Shown: positions 26,402 through 35,190 of the stretch, one piece after another | How the letters are laid out: each line of letters starts with the position of its first letter | Position numbering within the stretch: position 1 is the first letter of the stretch | DNA from: Hahella ganghwensis DSM 17046 | GTDB taxonomy: Bacteria > Pseudomonadota > Gammaproteobacteria > Pseudomonadales > Oleiphilaceae | Direction: 5' to 3' | Assembly (NCBI RefSeq): GCF_000376785.1 | Contig: NZ_AQXX01000099.1 | Coordinates: 1 to 54,433 of the forward strand | Length of the DNA stretch: 54,433 nucleotides | Made by a program: the position numbers and the translations under genes | The notes under the pieces: generated by a model | Seen by the model: the letters and a program-made list of their open reading frames with translations, nothing else | What the model was told of the DNA's origin: nothing | Database searches by the model: none

Positions 26402-26598
26402 GACGCCGGTTTCACTCGTTTCAGTCCAGAACACAGGTTGCTACGTAAAAATCCACATTCCTTCATTGGGGGCGGTTCGGGCTACCCACAGTCTCATCAG
26501 CTGTGATATAAAACTTGTGCCGTGATTACTGGTCTCCTACCAGGGAAAGCATTGCGGACCTTGGGAGGAGGTAAATAAAACTTATAACGGAAGTGATT

Positions 26599-26919
26599 AT
26601 GAAACTGATGAAGAGTACTTTGCTGGTGGTTGCCGCCAGTGCTGCATTGAGTGTAACGACTGTTGCGTCTGCCGCAGATGCTGCAGCAGGAAAGGCGAAG
26701 TCGGCAGTGTGCGCCGCGTGCCACGGCGCGAACGGTAAGGCCACGATTCCGACCTATCCGAATCTTGCCGGGCAGAATGAAATGTACCTGGTGGAAGCAC
26801 TGAAAGCCTACCGCTCCAAAAACCGTTCCGGAGGTCAGGCAGTGATCATGCAAGGCCAGGCAGCGGCTTTGTCTGACGACGATATTGCCAACCTGGCTGC
26901 GTACTATTCCGGCCTATAA
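26599..26919 (+). CDS. Small periplasmic class I cytochrome c
   Basis: 106 residues from ATG 26599 (GGAAG upstream; an in-frame GTG at 26593 is an alternative). Signal peptide about 1-26 (ending SAADA). Heme site C38-A-A-C41-H42 followed by [17 protein letters not shown], and a methionine ligand in [15 protein letters not shown]; the ending LAAYYSGL is typical of c553/c5-like cytochromes. Soluble electron shuttle in the periplasm, for terminal oxidases or other reductases. Followed by a terminator. Confidence 0.9.
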   Translation: MKLMKSTLLVVAASAALSVTTVASAADAAAGKAKSAVCAACHGANGKATIPTYPNLAGQNEMYLVEALKAYRSKNRSGGQAVIMQGQAAALSDDDIANLAAYYSGL

Positions 26920-26973
26920 TCTGCTCTTGGCCGGCCGAACCCTGTAACTGGATAAGGCCGGTATCATGACCGT

Positions 26974-27006
26974 GCCAGGAGTATGCTTCCATATCTCCTG
27001 GCTTTT
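26974..27006 (+). terminator. Intrinsic terminator of the small cytochrome gene
   Basis: GCCAGGAGTATG and CATATCTCCTGGC pair with one bulged base around a CTTC loop (26974-27002), followed by TTTT. Confidence 0.8.
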
Positions 27007-27043
27007 CCGGGTGTTCGGGAAAGGCTCAAATGTTCTGGGAAAA

Positions 27044-28408
27044 TCAAATCACCCGATAACTGGGAACATACTCAGTCCCTGGTAGCTTCATTCTGCCCTG
27101 TTTCACAAAGGAGGTGAGCAATGCATTGAAAGGCTTGATCAAGTCCGGATTCCCACTGATCTCAAACGGCCCGTGACGGGCGATCTGACGCACACCCTCT
27201 TCTTTCACGTTTCCGGCAACGATGCCAGAAAATGCGCAACGCAGGTTTGACGCCAGTTCATGTATGGGCTGGTCGTGGTGTAGCTTGAGCCCTCTCATGG
27301 TTTCATGGGTTGGAATGAACGGGCGTTGAAACTCGGGGGCAATATCCAGGTTCCAGTTAAAGTAATAGGCGTCACTTGTGGTTTTACGGTAGTAGGTGAC
27401 ATCCTGCAGACCCTTTTTCATGTTGAGGGCCACCAATTCCGGGTCATCAATGATGATCTGATAACGTTTCTGCGCCGCTTTGCCCAAAGTCAGACCAATG
27501 AATTCATCAATCTGCCCGAAATACTCCTCGTTGGCTTTGGAACCGGTAAATATCAAAGGGAACGGCAGGCTGTCGTTGGCCGGGTTGGTCAAGACGCCCA
27601 GAATATAGAGAATCTCTTCTGCTGTGCCGACCCCGCCCGGGAATACGATTATACCGTGGCCCATCCTGACAAAGGCTTCCAGACGCTTTTCAATATCCGG
27701 AAGTATTACCAGTTCATTGACGATCGGGTTGGGAGATTCGGCGGCAATAATGCCTGGTTCGGATACACCGACGTAGCGCCCGCTGCGGATTCGCTGCTTG
27801 GCGTGAGCAATGGCTGCGCCTTTCATGGGCCCCTTCATGGCTCCGGGACCGCATCCGGTACAGATGTCCATTCCCCGCAATCCCAGCGAGTGCCCCACCA
27901 CTTTGGTGTAGTCATACTCTTCGCGACTGATGGAATGGCCGCCCCAGCAGACAACCAGATTAGGATAGCGGCGCGGTACCAGCACTCCTGCATTACGCAA
28001 CAGGTGAAAGATGAAATTGGATATGCCGTCGCTGTTTTCCTGATCGAAAATAGCATTGTGTGACATGACATTGCCGGTATAGAGAATATCTCTCAGTACC
28101 GCATAAAGATGGGACTGAATGCCTTTGATCATCTGACCGTCAACGAACGCGGAACCCGGCGCGTTGATGACTTCCAGTTTGATTCCCCGGGCCTGTCCGA
28201 TCAACTCAATGTCAAAATTGGCATTTTCGCTGAGCATGGCCTCCGGATCGTCGGACTCGTTACCACAATTCAAAACCGCCAGAGCACACTGGCGAAACAG
28301 CTTATACAAACCTTTCTGCCCTTTATCCATCAGGAGTTTGACCTCATGCTGCGAGATCAGGTCAAGGCTGCCTTCCGGAGCAATACGTGCAGTAATTTTT
28401 TCACTCAT
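27044..28408 (-). CDS. ppnN: Nucleotide 5'-monophosphate nucleosidase PpnN (YgdH)
   Basis: 454 residues, the same as the E. coli enzyme. The central LOG/lysine-decarboxylase-like Rossmann domain has VVCWGGHSIS, TGCGPGAMKGPMKGAAIAH and the signature FPGGVGTAEEILY, which binds the nucleotide phosphate; N- and C-terminal helical PpnN domains flank it. It splits purine and pyrimidine monophosphates into base and ribose 5-phosphate, and in E. coli is stimulated by (p)ppGpp. Cytoplasmic. Divergent from thiI. No operon partner. Confidence 0.94.
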   Translation of the reverse strand: MSEKITARIAPEGSLDLISQHEVKLLMDKGQKGLYKLFRQCALAVLNCGNESDDPEAMLSENANFDIELIGQARGIKLEVINAPGSAFVDGQMIKGIQSHLYAVLRDILYTGNVMSHNAIFDQENSDGISNFIFHLLRNAGVLVPRRYPNLVVCWGGHSISREEYDYTKVVGHSLGLRGMDICTGCGPGAMKGPMKGAAIAHAKQRIRSGRYVGVSEPGIIAAESPNPIVNELVILPDIEKRLEAFVRMGHGIIVFPGGVGTAEEILYILGVLTNPANDSLPFPLIFTGSKANEEYFGQIDEFIGLTLGKAAQKRYQIIIDDPELVALNMKKGLQDVTYYRKTTSDAYYFNWNLDIAPEFQRPFIPTHETMRGLKLHHDQPIHELASNLRCAFSGIVAGNVKEEGVRQIARHGPFEISGNPDLIKPFNALLTSFVKQGRMKLPGTEYVPSYRVI

Positions 28409-28740
28409 AGGATAGAGAGTTCCTTTTTCACTAATTTGTTTAAAACGAACTTTCTAACATTTCTTTTTCCCTATGACCCAGTATTTTCATACATGTAACG
28501 ATGGCGAAAAGTTAGAAAGTTCAGCCGCAGGCGCTTATGCTTGTTTTACAGCAGGAAAACGAATGGCTGCGATGGTCGCTCTGTCGATTTCCCGACAATA
28601 TGTAGCGGTGCTGATACCTGGCTTCTGTCGCCAGAGCGCATTTGAAGGTACACTATGCACCCCTTTTTGCTCGGCTCTTCGGAAATGCGTTCCGTTTTAG
28701 AGCCTGTGTTAAAGGTTTCATGTGTTCGATTAGGCTCCTT
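28409..28740. other. Divergent control region between ppnN and thiI
   Basis: No gene supported. The open frame of ThiI extends upstream to 28642, but those residues do not belong to the family. A nested inverted repeat, GGCTC (28673-28677)/GAGCC (28700-28704) enclosing CGGAA (28680-28684)/TTCCG (28690-28694), lies in the thiI leader and could be a small hairpin in the mRNA. Confidence 0.35.
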
Positions 28741-30195
28741 ATGAAATTTCTCGTCAAACTTTTTCCTGAAATTACCATTAAAAGTCGTCCGGTGCGTAAG
28801 CAATTGGTGAAACAATTGCGGGTCAATATCCGGAAAGTCCTGCGCCAGTTCGATGAAACAGTTGAAGTCGAAGGTTCCTGGGACAAAATAGAAGTCCTGT
28901 TGCCCAATATTGAAGAGCGTGCCGAAGCCGCCATACTGGCAATGCAGAAAGTCGCCGGTATTGCCCACTTTATGGTGGTGAGGGAATACCCGTTACAGGA
29001 TATCCATGACATATATCTGAAAACCAAAGCACTGCATGAAGAGGCTCTGGAAGGGAAGAAGTTTGTTGTAAGAGTGAAGCGTGCCGGAATCCATGACTTT
29101 ACCTCCATTGATGTGGAGCGTTATGTGGGAGGTGGGCTGAGACAACATACCGGAGCTCTGGGGGTGGATCTAAAAAACCCGGATATGGTGGTGCAAATTG
29201 AGGTCCGGGACCAAAAAGTCTTTATCGTCGAACGGCGCTATGAAGGTCTTGGAGGTTATCCTATCGGCATGCTTGATCCTGTTCTGTCGCTGGTGTCGGG
29301 CGGTTATGATTCCAGTGTGGCGAGTTATCTGACCATGCGGCGGGGCATGCGGACCCATTTCTGCTTTTTCAATCTAGGTGGCGCGGCCCATGAAGTGGGG
29401 GTTAAGCAGGCAGCCTTGTATCTCTGGGAACAGTACGGCAGCCGGCAGCGTGTGAAGTTTGTCACCATCCCCTTTGAAGATGTGGTAGGGGAGATCCTGA
29501 CCAAAGTTCACCATTCCAATATGGGCGTTGTACTCAAACGCATGATGTTGCGGGCGGCAGAGTCAGTGGCCAGGAAATATAAGCTTACTGCTCTTGTCAC
29601 CGGGGAATGTGTGGCACAGGTTTCCAGTCAGACCCTGACCAATCTCAATGTGATTGACAGTGTGGCGGAAATGCTGGTTCTGCGTCCGCTGATCACGACG
29701 GATAAGCCGGATATCATCAAGATCGCCAGCGAAATCGGGATGGAGGAATTTGCCCGTAATATGCCGGAATATTGTGGTGTGATTTCTGACCGCCCGACCA
29801 CCAAAGCACGTCCACATCGAATAGAAAATGATGAAAACCGCTTTGATATGGCTGTGTTGGAAAAAGCTATCGACGACATGCGGGTCATGAACATCGATGA
29901 AATCCTGCAGACCGTCACTACGGTCAATGACGTTCAGGTCGTTTCAACCCCAGCGCGGGATGACGTAATTGTGGACATTCGCCATCCCAATGAACAGGAA
30001 AAAGCGCCTCTGCATTTGACCAATAACCGGATTATCTCGATACCTTTTTATGAGTTGTCGTCCCGAATGGACGAGCTGTCAGGTGGTTCCAGGTTTCTGT
30101 TGTACTGCGACAAAGGCGTCATGAGTCAGCTTCACGCAGGTCATATGTCGGAGTCGGGAGAAAGAGAAGTACTGGTTTACCGGCCGCAGGAATAA
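28741..30195 (+). CDS. thiI: tRNA 4-thiouridine synthase / thiamine sulfur carrier enzyme
   Basis: 484 residues from ATG 28741, where ThiI homologues begin (MKFLVKLFPEITIKSRPVR). Domains: N-terminal ferredoxin-like and THUMP RNA-binding region (about 1-170), PP-loop adenylation domain with S186-G-G-Y-D-S, and a C-terminal rhodanese domain carrying the persulfide cysteine C456 (LLYCDKGVMS). C345 (MPEYCGVIS) corresponds to the second catalytic cysteine of E. coli. It adenylates U8 of tRNA and inserts sulfur from IscS; the rhodanese part also supports thiazole formation in thiamine synthesis. Confidence 0.96.
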   Translation: MKFLVKLFPEITIKSRPVRKQLVKQLRVNIRKVLRQFDETVEVEGSWDKIEVLLPNIEERAEAAILAMQKVAGIAHFMVVREYPLQDIHDIYLKTKALHEEALEGKKFVVRVKRAGIHDFTSIDVERYVGGGLRQHTGALGVDLKNPDMVVQIEVRDQKVFIVERRYEGLGGYPIGMLDPVLSLVSGGYDSSVASYLTMRRGMRTHFCFFNLGGAAHEVGVKQAALYLWEQYGSRQRVKFVTIPFEDVVGEILTKVHHSNMGVVLKRMMLRAAESVARKYKLTALVTGECVAQVSSQTLTNLNVIDSVAEMLVLRPLITTDKPDIIKIASEIGMEEFARNMPEYCGVISDRPTTKARPHRIENDENRFDMAVLEKAIDDMRVMNIDEILQTVTTVNDVQVVSTPARDDVIVDIRHPNEQEKAPLHLTNNRIISIPFYELSSRMDELSGGSRFLLYCDKGVMSQLHAGHMSESGEREVLVYRPQE

Positions 30196-30213
30196 GGTGG
30201 GCCGGGAACCTGG

Positions 30214-30699
30214 TTACTCATATTCGTAAATTTCATAACTATCCGGTATCAAGCTATAGCCAGCCTGAGCCAGCTCGCTTGATACCGATCCCACTTTGAT
30301 GGTGCCTTCCACCCAGAAGGCATCGTAGATGTAATCCACAGGCAATGGCGTCCCTGCCTTTACATAGACAATCTGATTGGATGGTGGAGGCGGTACATGG
30401 ATGCAGGCTCCCATGTAGGGAACCAGCAGGAATTCCGTGATTCCATCATCATCGCCTTCCAGTGGGACGGCAAACCCTGCCAAACGGACTTTCCGGCTAT
30501 CCAATTCTCCTACCACCGGAGCGTCGGCCTGGGCCTGCATGGCTGGAGCAGCTTGAGTATGTTCGACTGCAGCGGTTGCCGCTGCTGGGCCGGGAGCATC
30601 TTTGGGCACGAGGTCTTCCCACTCCAGAAGCTTATAATCTGCTGCCAGAACCGGAAATGTGAGAGTCAATGCCATGATGGCTGATAAAACTTTGCGCAT
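30214..30699 (-). CDS. Secreted DUF3299 protein, linked to the zinc locus
   Basis: 161 residues. Signal peptide about 1-19 (ending PVLAADYK). A low-complexity Ala/Pro/Gln linker (about 38-60) precedes the DUF3299 domain: VRLAGFAVPLEGDDDGITEFLLVPYMGACIHVPPPPSNQIVYV, with the conserved G-A-C-I-H-x-P-P-P; the Cys and His could bind metal. DUF3299 proteins often lie next to ZrgA-type zinc genes, as here (divergent, about 320 bp apart). Role inferred: periplasmic partner of the zinc system. Ends 18 bases from the convergent thiI stop. Confidence 0.82.
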   Translation of the reverse strand: MRKVLSAIMALTLTFPVLAADYKLLEWEDLVPKDAPGPAAATAAVEHTQAAPAMQAQADAPVVGELDSRKVRLAGFAVPLEGDDDGITEFLLVPYMGACIHVPPPPSNQIVYVKAGTPLPVDYIYDAFWVEGTIKVGSVSSELAQAGYSLIPDSYEIYEYE

Positions 30700-30885
30700 G
30701 AGGTAGATAACCCATTTGTCCTTACATCAGTTGTCAGAGTCGATCTGTCGCTGCTTTCAGGCTGTGCACTGATGATGTCGTTACAAGTCAATATAGATGC
30801 CAACCAACACTGCCTGATCGCCGAATGGTTTTCTATAGGAAAAAAGGCCGGTTGAGTGATATTTCATTTGACGTACCTTGAATAT

Positions 30886-30898
30886 GTTATGTTATAAC
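30886..30898. promoter_or_regulatory. Zur-box-like operator upstream of the zinc operon
   Basis: GTTATGTTATAAC fits the gammaproteobacterial Zur core GTTATANTATAAC with one mismatch, and it is centred in the perfect palindrome ATGTTATAACAT (30889-30900). It lies 120 bases before the ZrgA-like start and between it and the DUF3299 gene. The surrounding 30700-31017 region has no gene; CCCCGT/ACGGGG (30955-30960, 30974-30979) may form a leader hairpin. Confidence 0.65.
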
Positions 30899-31017
30899 AT
30901 AAAAGATCGATTTTGAATCCCGCAAACAGACTTTCTCTATTAAAAAAACGTCAGCCCCGTGAATCATCAGACGACGGGGTGAGGGAGTTGTGATTGCTCA
31001 GACTTAAAGGATATATC

Positions 31018-31596
31018 ATGAAGTATATTATCGGAGGAGGCTGCCTTATGGCAGTTTTGATGGCAACTGTTGTCCAGGCAGAGGAGTTTGAGCAGCATGG
31101 GGCTCACGAACATGGTGCTGCGAAGCTGAACCTGGCGGTTGATGGCAATGCTTTATATCTGGAGCTGGATTCTCCTGCGGTTAATTTGCTGGGATTTGAA
31201 CATATGCCAGCCAGTGAGGAGGAAGAGAGTCGTGTTCATCAGGTTGAGGAATTGTTAGAGTCTCCACTGAAACTGTTCAGTTTGCCTGCTGGGGCAGGCT
31301 GTGGACTGCAAGAACAGTCGTTAGAGTCACGATTGTTCGAGCATGAAACACATGGAGAACATGACAAACAGGATGATGAGGAACATGCTGATCATCATGA
31401 TCACGAAGAATCTCATGCTGATATTCATGCATCCTACGTTTTCGAATGTAAAAGCGCTCAGAATTTGCGCTATGTGGAACTGAGCTTATTTGACGTATTT
31501 CCACTGACTGAAGAGATATCCGCACAAGTGATATCCTCCACAGGACAATTCAATCTGGAACTGACACCTGAGAGTAAGAGAATCAAACTGCAATGA
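31018..31596 (+). CDS. ZrgA-like His-rich periplasmic zinc-binding protein (DUF2796)
   Basis: 192 residues from ATG 31018, preceded by AAAGGA; the TTG-started longer frame is unlikely. Signal peptide about 1-18 (ending VVQAEE). Starts EQHGAHEHGAAKLNLAVDG, the DUF2796 hallmark, and has LDSPAVNLLGFEH. A His/Asp/Glu cluster (about 105-135, HETHGEHD, HADHHDHEESH) is an obvious zinc-binding segment, and two cysteines (GCGLQ, FECKS) probably pair. Works as a zinc-binding component for uptake in Vibrio ZrgA. Its stop overlaps the ATPase start by 4 bases. Expected to rise when Zur releases the box upstream. Confidence 0.85.
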   Translation: MKYIIGGGCLMAVLMATVVQAEEFEQHGAHEHGAAKLNLAVDGNALYLELDSPAVNLLGFEHMPASEEEESRVHQVEELLESPLKLFSLPAGAGCGLQEQSLESRLFEHETHGEHDKQDDEEHADHHDHEESHADIHASYVFECKSAQNLRYVELSLFDVFPLTEEISAQVISSTGQFNLELTPESKRIKLQ

Positions 31597-32375
31597 ATGC
31601 GGGACACAATCCTGATATGCCGGAGCTTGATATTTCAGAGCCCGGCCTTCCCGGTGTAGACGGATCCGGGGCGCTGTTATTCCTGGAAAACCTTCGTTAC
31701 CGATGGGCCGGGTCATCCAAAGATGTCCTGGACATCGGCCGGTTTTCTGTGAGCCGCGGCGAGAGGGTGTTTCTGCAGGGAGTCAGCGGGTCCGGCAAGA
31801 CAACACTGCTGAATCTGTTGGGTGGAGTTATCACTCCGGACTCAGGTGTCGTCAGCATTCTGGATACGGACCTTACCAAGCTGGGGCATGCTGCCAGAGA
31901 TACGTTTCGAGCAGATCACATCGGATTCGTATTTCAGCAGTTCAACCTGATTCCCTATCTGTCTTTGATCGACAATGTGACTTTGCCCTGCCGGTTCTCA
32001 AAGACTAGAAGAAACAGAATCACAGCCAAGGGAACAACTCCTGCTGACGAGGCAACTCGTTTGTTGTCGCAGTTGGGTTTGAATGAGGAAGCCCGGAGCT
32101 CCCGTTCCGTGACGGCACTTAGTGTTGGTCAGCAGCAGCGGGTTGCCGTGGCGCGGGCCATGATTGGCAGCCCGGAACTGATTATTGCGGATGAACCAAC
32201 TTCTGCCCTGGACGTGCAGGCCCGGTTTGCTTTTCTGGATCTGCTCTTTCATGAAGTGGAGGCATCCAATGCCACGCTGTTGTTTGTCAGTCATGATCCG
32301 GCGCTGCAGAAGCGCTTCGAGCGAAGTGTCCGGATGGTGGATATCAATCGGGCCGGGATAACGGAGGAAGCCTGA
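31593..32375 (+). CDS. ABC transporter ATPase, MacB/LolD type
   Basis: 260 residues. Walker A GVSGSGKTT (K69), Q-loop VFQQFNLIPYLSL, signature LSVGQQQRVAVARA, Walker B ELIIADEP and H-loop FVSHDP are all present, so it is competent to hydrolyse ATP. An N-terminal extension of about 28 residues precedes the domain. LolD/MacB-type ATPases drive FtsX-like permeases by mechanical coupling rather than ordinary transport. It is translationally coupled to the zinc-binding protein and followed 4 bases later by its permease. Confidence 0.93.
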   Translation: MNAGHNPDMPELDISEPGLPGVDGSGALLFLENLRYRWAGSSKDVLDIGRFSVSRGERVFLQGVSGSGKTTLLNLLGGVITPDSGVVSILDTDLTKLGHAARDTFRADHIGFVFQQFNLIPYLSLIDNVTLPCRFSKTRRNRITAKGTTPADEATRLLSQLGLNEEARSSRSVTALSVGQQQRVAVARAMIGSPELIIADEPTSALDVQARFAFLDLLFHEVEASNATLLFVSHDPALQKRFERSVRMVDINRAGITEEA

Positions 32376-32379
32376 TTTC

Positions 32380-33624
32380 ATGATCTACGGATTAACGTTG
32401 AAAAGTTTGTGGAATCGAAAGACCACGGTCTTACTGACATTAATGTCCATCGCCCTGTCTGTTGCTTTACTGCTTGGGGTGGACCATATTCGCCGGGAGG
32501 CGAAATCAAGCTTCACCAATACGATTTCAGGAACAGACCTGATTGTCGGAGCCCGCAGCGGCTCGGTTCAATTGTTGCTGTATTCGGTTTTCAGAATTGG
32601 CAACGCCACTAACAATATCGCCTGGACAAGCTATCAAGATATTGCCAAGTCACCTCAGGTCGCCTGGACAATTCCTATCTCACTTGGAGACTCTCATCGC
32701 GGATACCGTGTAATGGGAACCAATCAAAACTACTTCCAACACTTTCGTTATGGCAAGAAGCAACCTTTGAAGCTGAGTACGGGAGTACCATTCTCTGACG
32801 TTTATGAGGCAGTACTGGGGTCCGAGGTTGCCGCCAAACTGGGCTATCAGTTGGGTGAAGATATTGTGATCGCCCACGGTGGTGGACAAGTCAGTTTTGC
32901 CAGCCATGACGATAAGCCCTTTAAAGTTGTCGGAATACTTGAACCCACAGGAACACCAGTGGACCGCACAGTACACGTCAGCCTTGAAGGCATTGAGGCC
33001 ATTCATATCGGGTGGCAGGCAGGGCGAAGTACGATATCGGCTGAAGATGCTTTGGGCTACGACCTGCAACCCGAAGTCATCACCGCCGCATTTGTTGGCC
33101 TTAAATCCAAAATTGGGGTTTTTGCGTTGCAGCGGGAAGTGAATCAGTATCGTAAGGAGCCTATGCTCGCGATATTGCCGGGAGTGGCTTTGCAGGAGTT
33201 ATGGGCATTACTTGGTGTGGCTGAATCCGCATTGTTGGGTATCTCTGCCTTTGTGGTGGTCACAGGTCTATTGGGAATGCTGACGGTTATCTGGGCTGGT
33301 TTAAATGAGCGGCGCCGGGAAATGGCAATTTTACGTTCCGTTGGTGCCCGCCCGCGGCATATTCTGATGTTGCTGATGACGGAAGCTGGCTTAATGGTAT
33401 TTTTCGGTGCCGGTTTGGGGCTTCTTCTGCTATTGAGTCTTCTGTTACTTGCCCAGCCGTTGATCCTCTCAATGACGGGGGTTCAGATTGGTATCAATTT
33501 TCTGAATCATGAGAATCTCTACATTCTCGGAGCTGTTATCGCGACAGGTTTTACCGTTGGATTGGTTCCCGCACTCAAAGCCTATCGTATGTCGGTGGCT
33601 GACGGGATGACTGTCCGGATATAG
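32380..33624 (+). CDS. FtsX/MacB-like ABC permease
   Basis: 414 residues. N-terminal membrane helix (about 15-33, VLLTLMSIALSVALLLGVDH), a periplasmic MacB_PCD domain (about 40-250), and three C-terminal FtsX helices (about 283-305, 328-362, 382-402) with the coupling segment RRREMAILRSVGARPRHI. Typical for an ATPase-driven permease that moves the periplasmic domain. With the upstream ATPase and the ZrgA-like protein it forms a probable zinc-related system; whether it imports zinc directly is unclear because this permease class usually does not import. Confidence 0.9.
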   Translation: MIYGLTLKSLWNRKTTVLLTLMSIALSVALLLGVDHIRREAKSSFTNTISGTDLIVGARSGSVQLLLYSVFRIGNATNNIAWTSYQDIAKSPQVAWTIPISLGDSHRGYRVMGTNQNYFQHFRYGKKQPLKLSTGVPFSDVYEAVLGSEVAAKLGYQLGEDIVIAHGGGQVSFASHDDKPFKVVGILEPTGTPVDRTVHVSLEGIEAIHIGWQAGRSTISAEDALGYDLQPEVITAAFVGLKSKIGVFALQREVNQYRKEPMLAILPGVALQELWALLGVAESALLGISAFVVVTGLLGMLTVIWAGLNERRREMAILRSVGARPRHILMLLMTEAGLMVFFGAGLGLLLLLSLLLLAQPLILSMTGVQIGINFLNHENLYILGAVIATGFTVGLVPALKAYRMSVADGMTVRI

Positions 33625-33767
33625 TTGTGCACGAGTATAGCTGCGTTTGCCGGTGACCGGCTGTAAGAGCCCTGTTTCTGGGCTCGGGCACTTGACTACC
33701 CGACGGCATTGTCTGATGCTTGCGGCTTCTTGAGTTTATATCCTTTTCATTGTGGAACTTTTCTACT

Positions 33768-34904
33768 ATGTCAGCTGCTAATTTTCCGGCTCCAGAAGTC
33801 AAACCGGCAAATCCCAATTTCTCTTCAGGCCCTTGCAGTAAGCGTCCTGGATATTCCCTGGCGAATCTGCGTACAGAAACCCTTGGCCGTTCCCACCGGT
33901 CTGCATTGGGCGCAGAAGCGCTGCGGCGGGCCTGTGAAGATACCGCCCGAATTCTGAATCTGCCTGAAGGCTACCGTGTTGGTATTGTACCTGCCTCGGA
34001 CACGGGGGCCATGGAAATGACTATGTGGTCTATGCTGGGCCCCCGTCCGGTGGATATCTTTGCCTGGGAATCTTTCGGCAAAGAATGGGTAAACGACGTT
34101 ACGAAACAGCTGCGTCTGGAAAATGTCAGTCTTTATCAGGCAGATTATGGAAAGTTGCCTGACTTTGAGCAGGCTGATGCCAGTCACGACATTATTTTTA
34201 CCTGGAACGGCACGACTTCCGGCGTCAAAGTGGTGGATGCGGACTGGATCAGTGACAACCGTCAGGGAATCACAATTTGTGATGCCACCTCTGCTGTGTT
34301 TGCCATGGAAATGCCCTGGGAGAAGCTGGATGTGGTTACCTTCAGCTGGCAAAAAGTGCTCGGTGGTGAAGGTGCCCATGGGGTTCTGATTCTGAGCCCA
34401 CGGGCCGTTGAGCGCCTTGAGAGTTACACACCTCCCTGGCCAATGCCAAAAATTTTCCGTCTAACCAAGGGTGGAAATCTAAATGAAGGAATATTCCAGG
34501 GATCCACGATCAATACACCATCCATGCTTTGTGTAGAGGATTACCTGGACGCACTTGGATGGGTCGAGTCACTGGGAGGCCTGAAAGCCTGTATTGCGAA
34601 GTCGCAGGCTAATCTGGACGTGATTCAGCGGTTTGTAGAAAACCATGACTGGATTCAGTTTCTGGCAGAAACTGAGGATACGGTGTCCAACACCAGTGTT
34701 TGCCTGACATTGGATCTGGAAGCTGATCAGGTTAAGCAGATTGTCAAACTGCTGGAACAGGAGAAAGTGGCTTACGATATCGGCTCTTACCGGGATGCAC
34801 CACCAGGGCTTCGCATCTGGTGTGGAAGCACTGTAGAAGAATCAGATGTTCAGGCGTTGATGCCCTGGATTGAATGGGCCTATCAAAAAGTGAAGGCTGG
34901 CTGA
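33768..34904 (+). CDS. serC: Phosphoserine aminotransferase, class V (Methanosarcina/alphaproteobacterial type)
   Basis: 378 residues from ATG 33768; the longer frame from 33720 adds 16 unrelated residues. PLP-dependent class V aminotransferase with [18 protein letters not shown] at the start, [17 protein letters not shown], and the PLP lysine K196 in [15 protein letters not shown]. The [13 protein letters not shown] start and 370-390 residue length mark the second SerC subtype, which differs from the E. coli enzyme. It makes phosphoserine from 3-phosphohydroxypyruvate. Single gene with its own terminator. Confidence 0.88.
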   Translation: MSAANFPAPEVKPANPNFSSGPCSKRPGYSLANLRTETLGRSHRSALGAEALRRACEDTARILNLPEGYRVGIVPASDTGAMEMTMWSMLGPRPVDIFAWESFGKEWVNDVTKQLRLENVSLYQADYGKLPDFEQADASHDIIFTWNGTTSGVKVVDADWISDNRQGITICDATSAVFAMEMPWEKLDVVTFSWQKVLGGEGAHGVLILSPRAVERLESYTPPWPMPKIFRLTKGGNLNEGIFQGSTINTPSMLCVEDYLDALGWVESLGGLKACIAKSQANLDVIQRFVENHDWIQFLAETEDTVSNTSVCLTLDLEADQVKQIVKLLEQEKVAYDIGSYRDAPPGLRIWCGSTVEESDVQALMPWIEWAYQKVKAG

Positions 34905-34974
34905 TCCCAGAAAAGCAATGAAATTTCTGTCTCGGTGCCCGAAAATATCGGACACCAAGGTAGATCGATATTTG

Positions 34975-35007
34975 AAAAAGGCCGTACTCAATTGAGACGG
35001 CCTTTTT
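34975..35007 (+). terminator. Intrinsic terminator of serC
   Basis: AAAAAGGCCGT (34975-34985) and ACGGCCTTTTT (34997-35007) pair perfectly over 11 bp. A second hairpin, GGTG-C-CCGA/TCGG-A-CACC at 34934-34956, lies just upstream. Confidence 0.88.
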
Positions 35008-35190
35008 ATTTGTTTGGCGTTTGCCCCTGAGGCAATGCCTGCAATAATGAAAGAAAAGAAGTATCTCAATCCTCAGGGCATAATTTTTTGGCGATCCGAC
35101 TATTTGCCAATCCGAGCTATATCATAGTGAGGTGTAACCACAGGATTCATCGACAGCCTGTCAGATAGCTTACTAACAGGGAGAGATGTT

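Noticed and set aside
27305-28063. 252-codon frame antisense to ppnN
   Set aside because: Shadow of a full-length, well-conserved gene.
28642-28740. N-terminal extension of ThiI
   Set aside because: ThiI homologues start at the ATG at 28741; the added residues have no family support.
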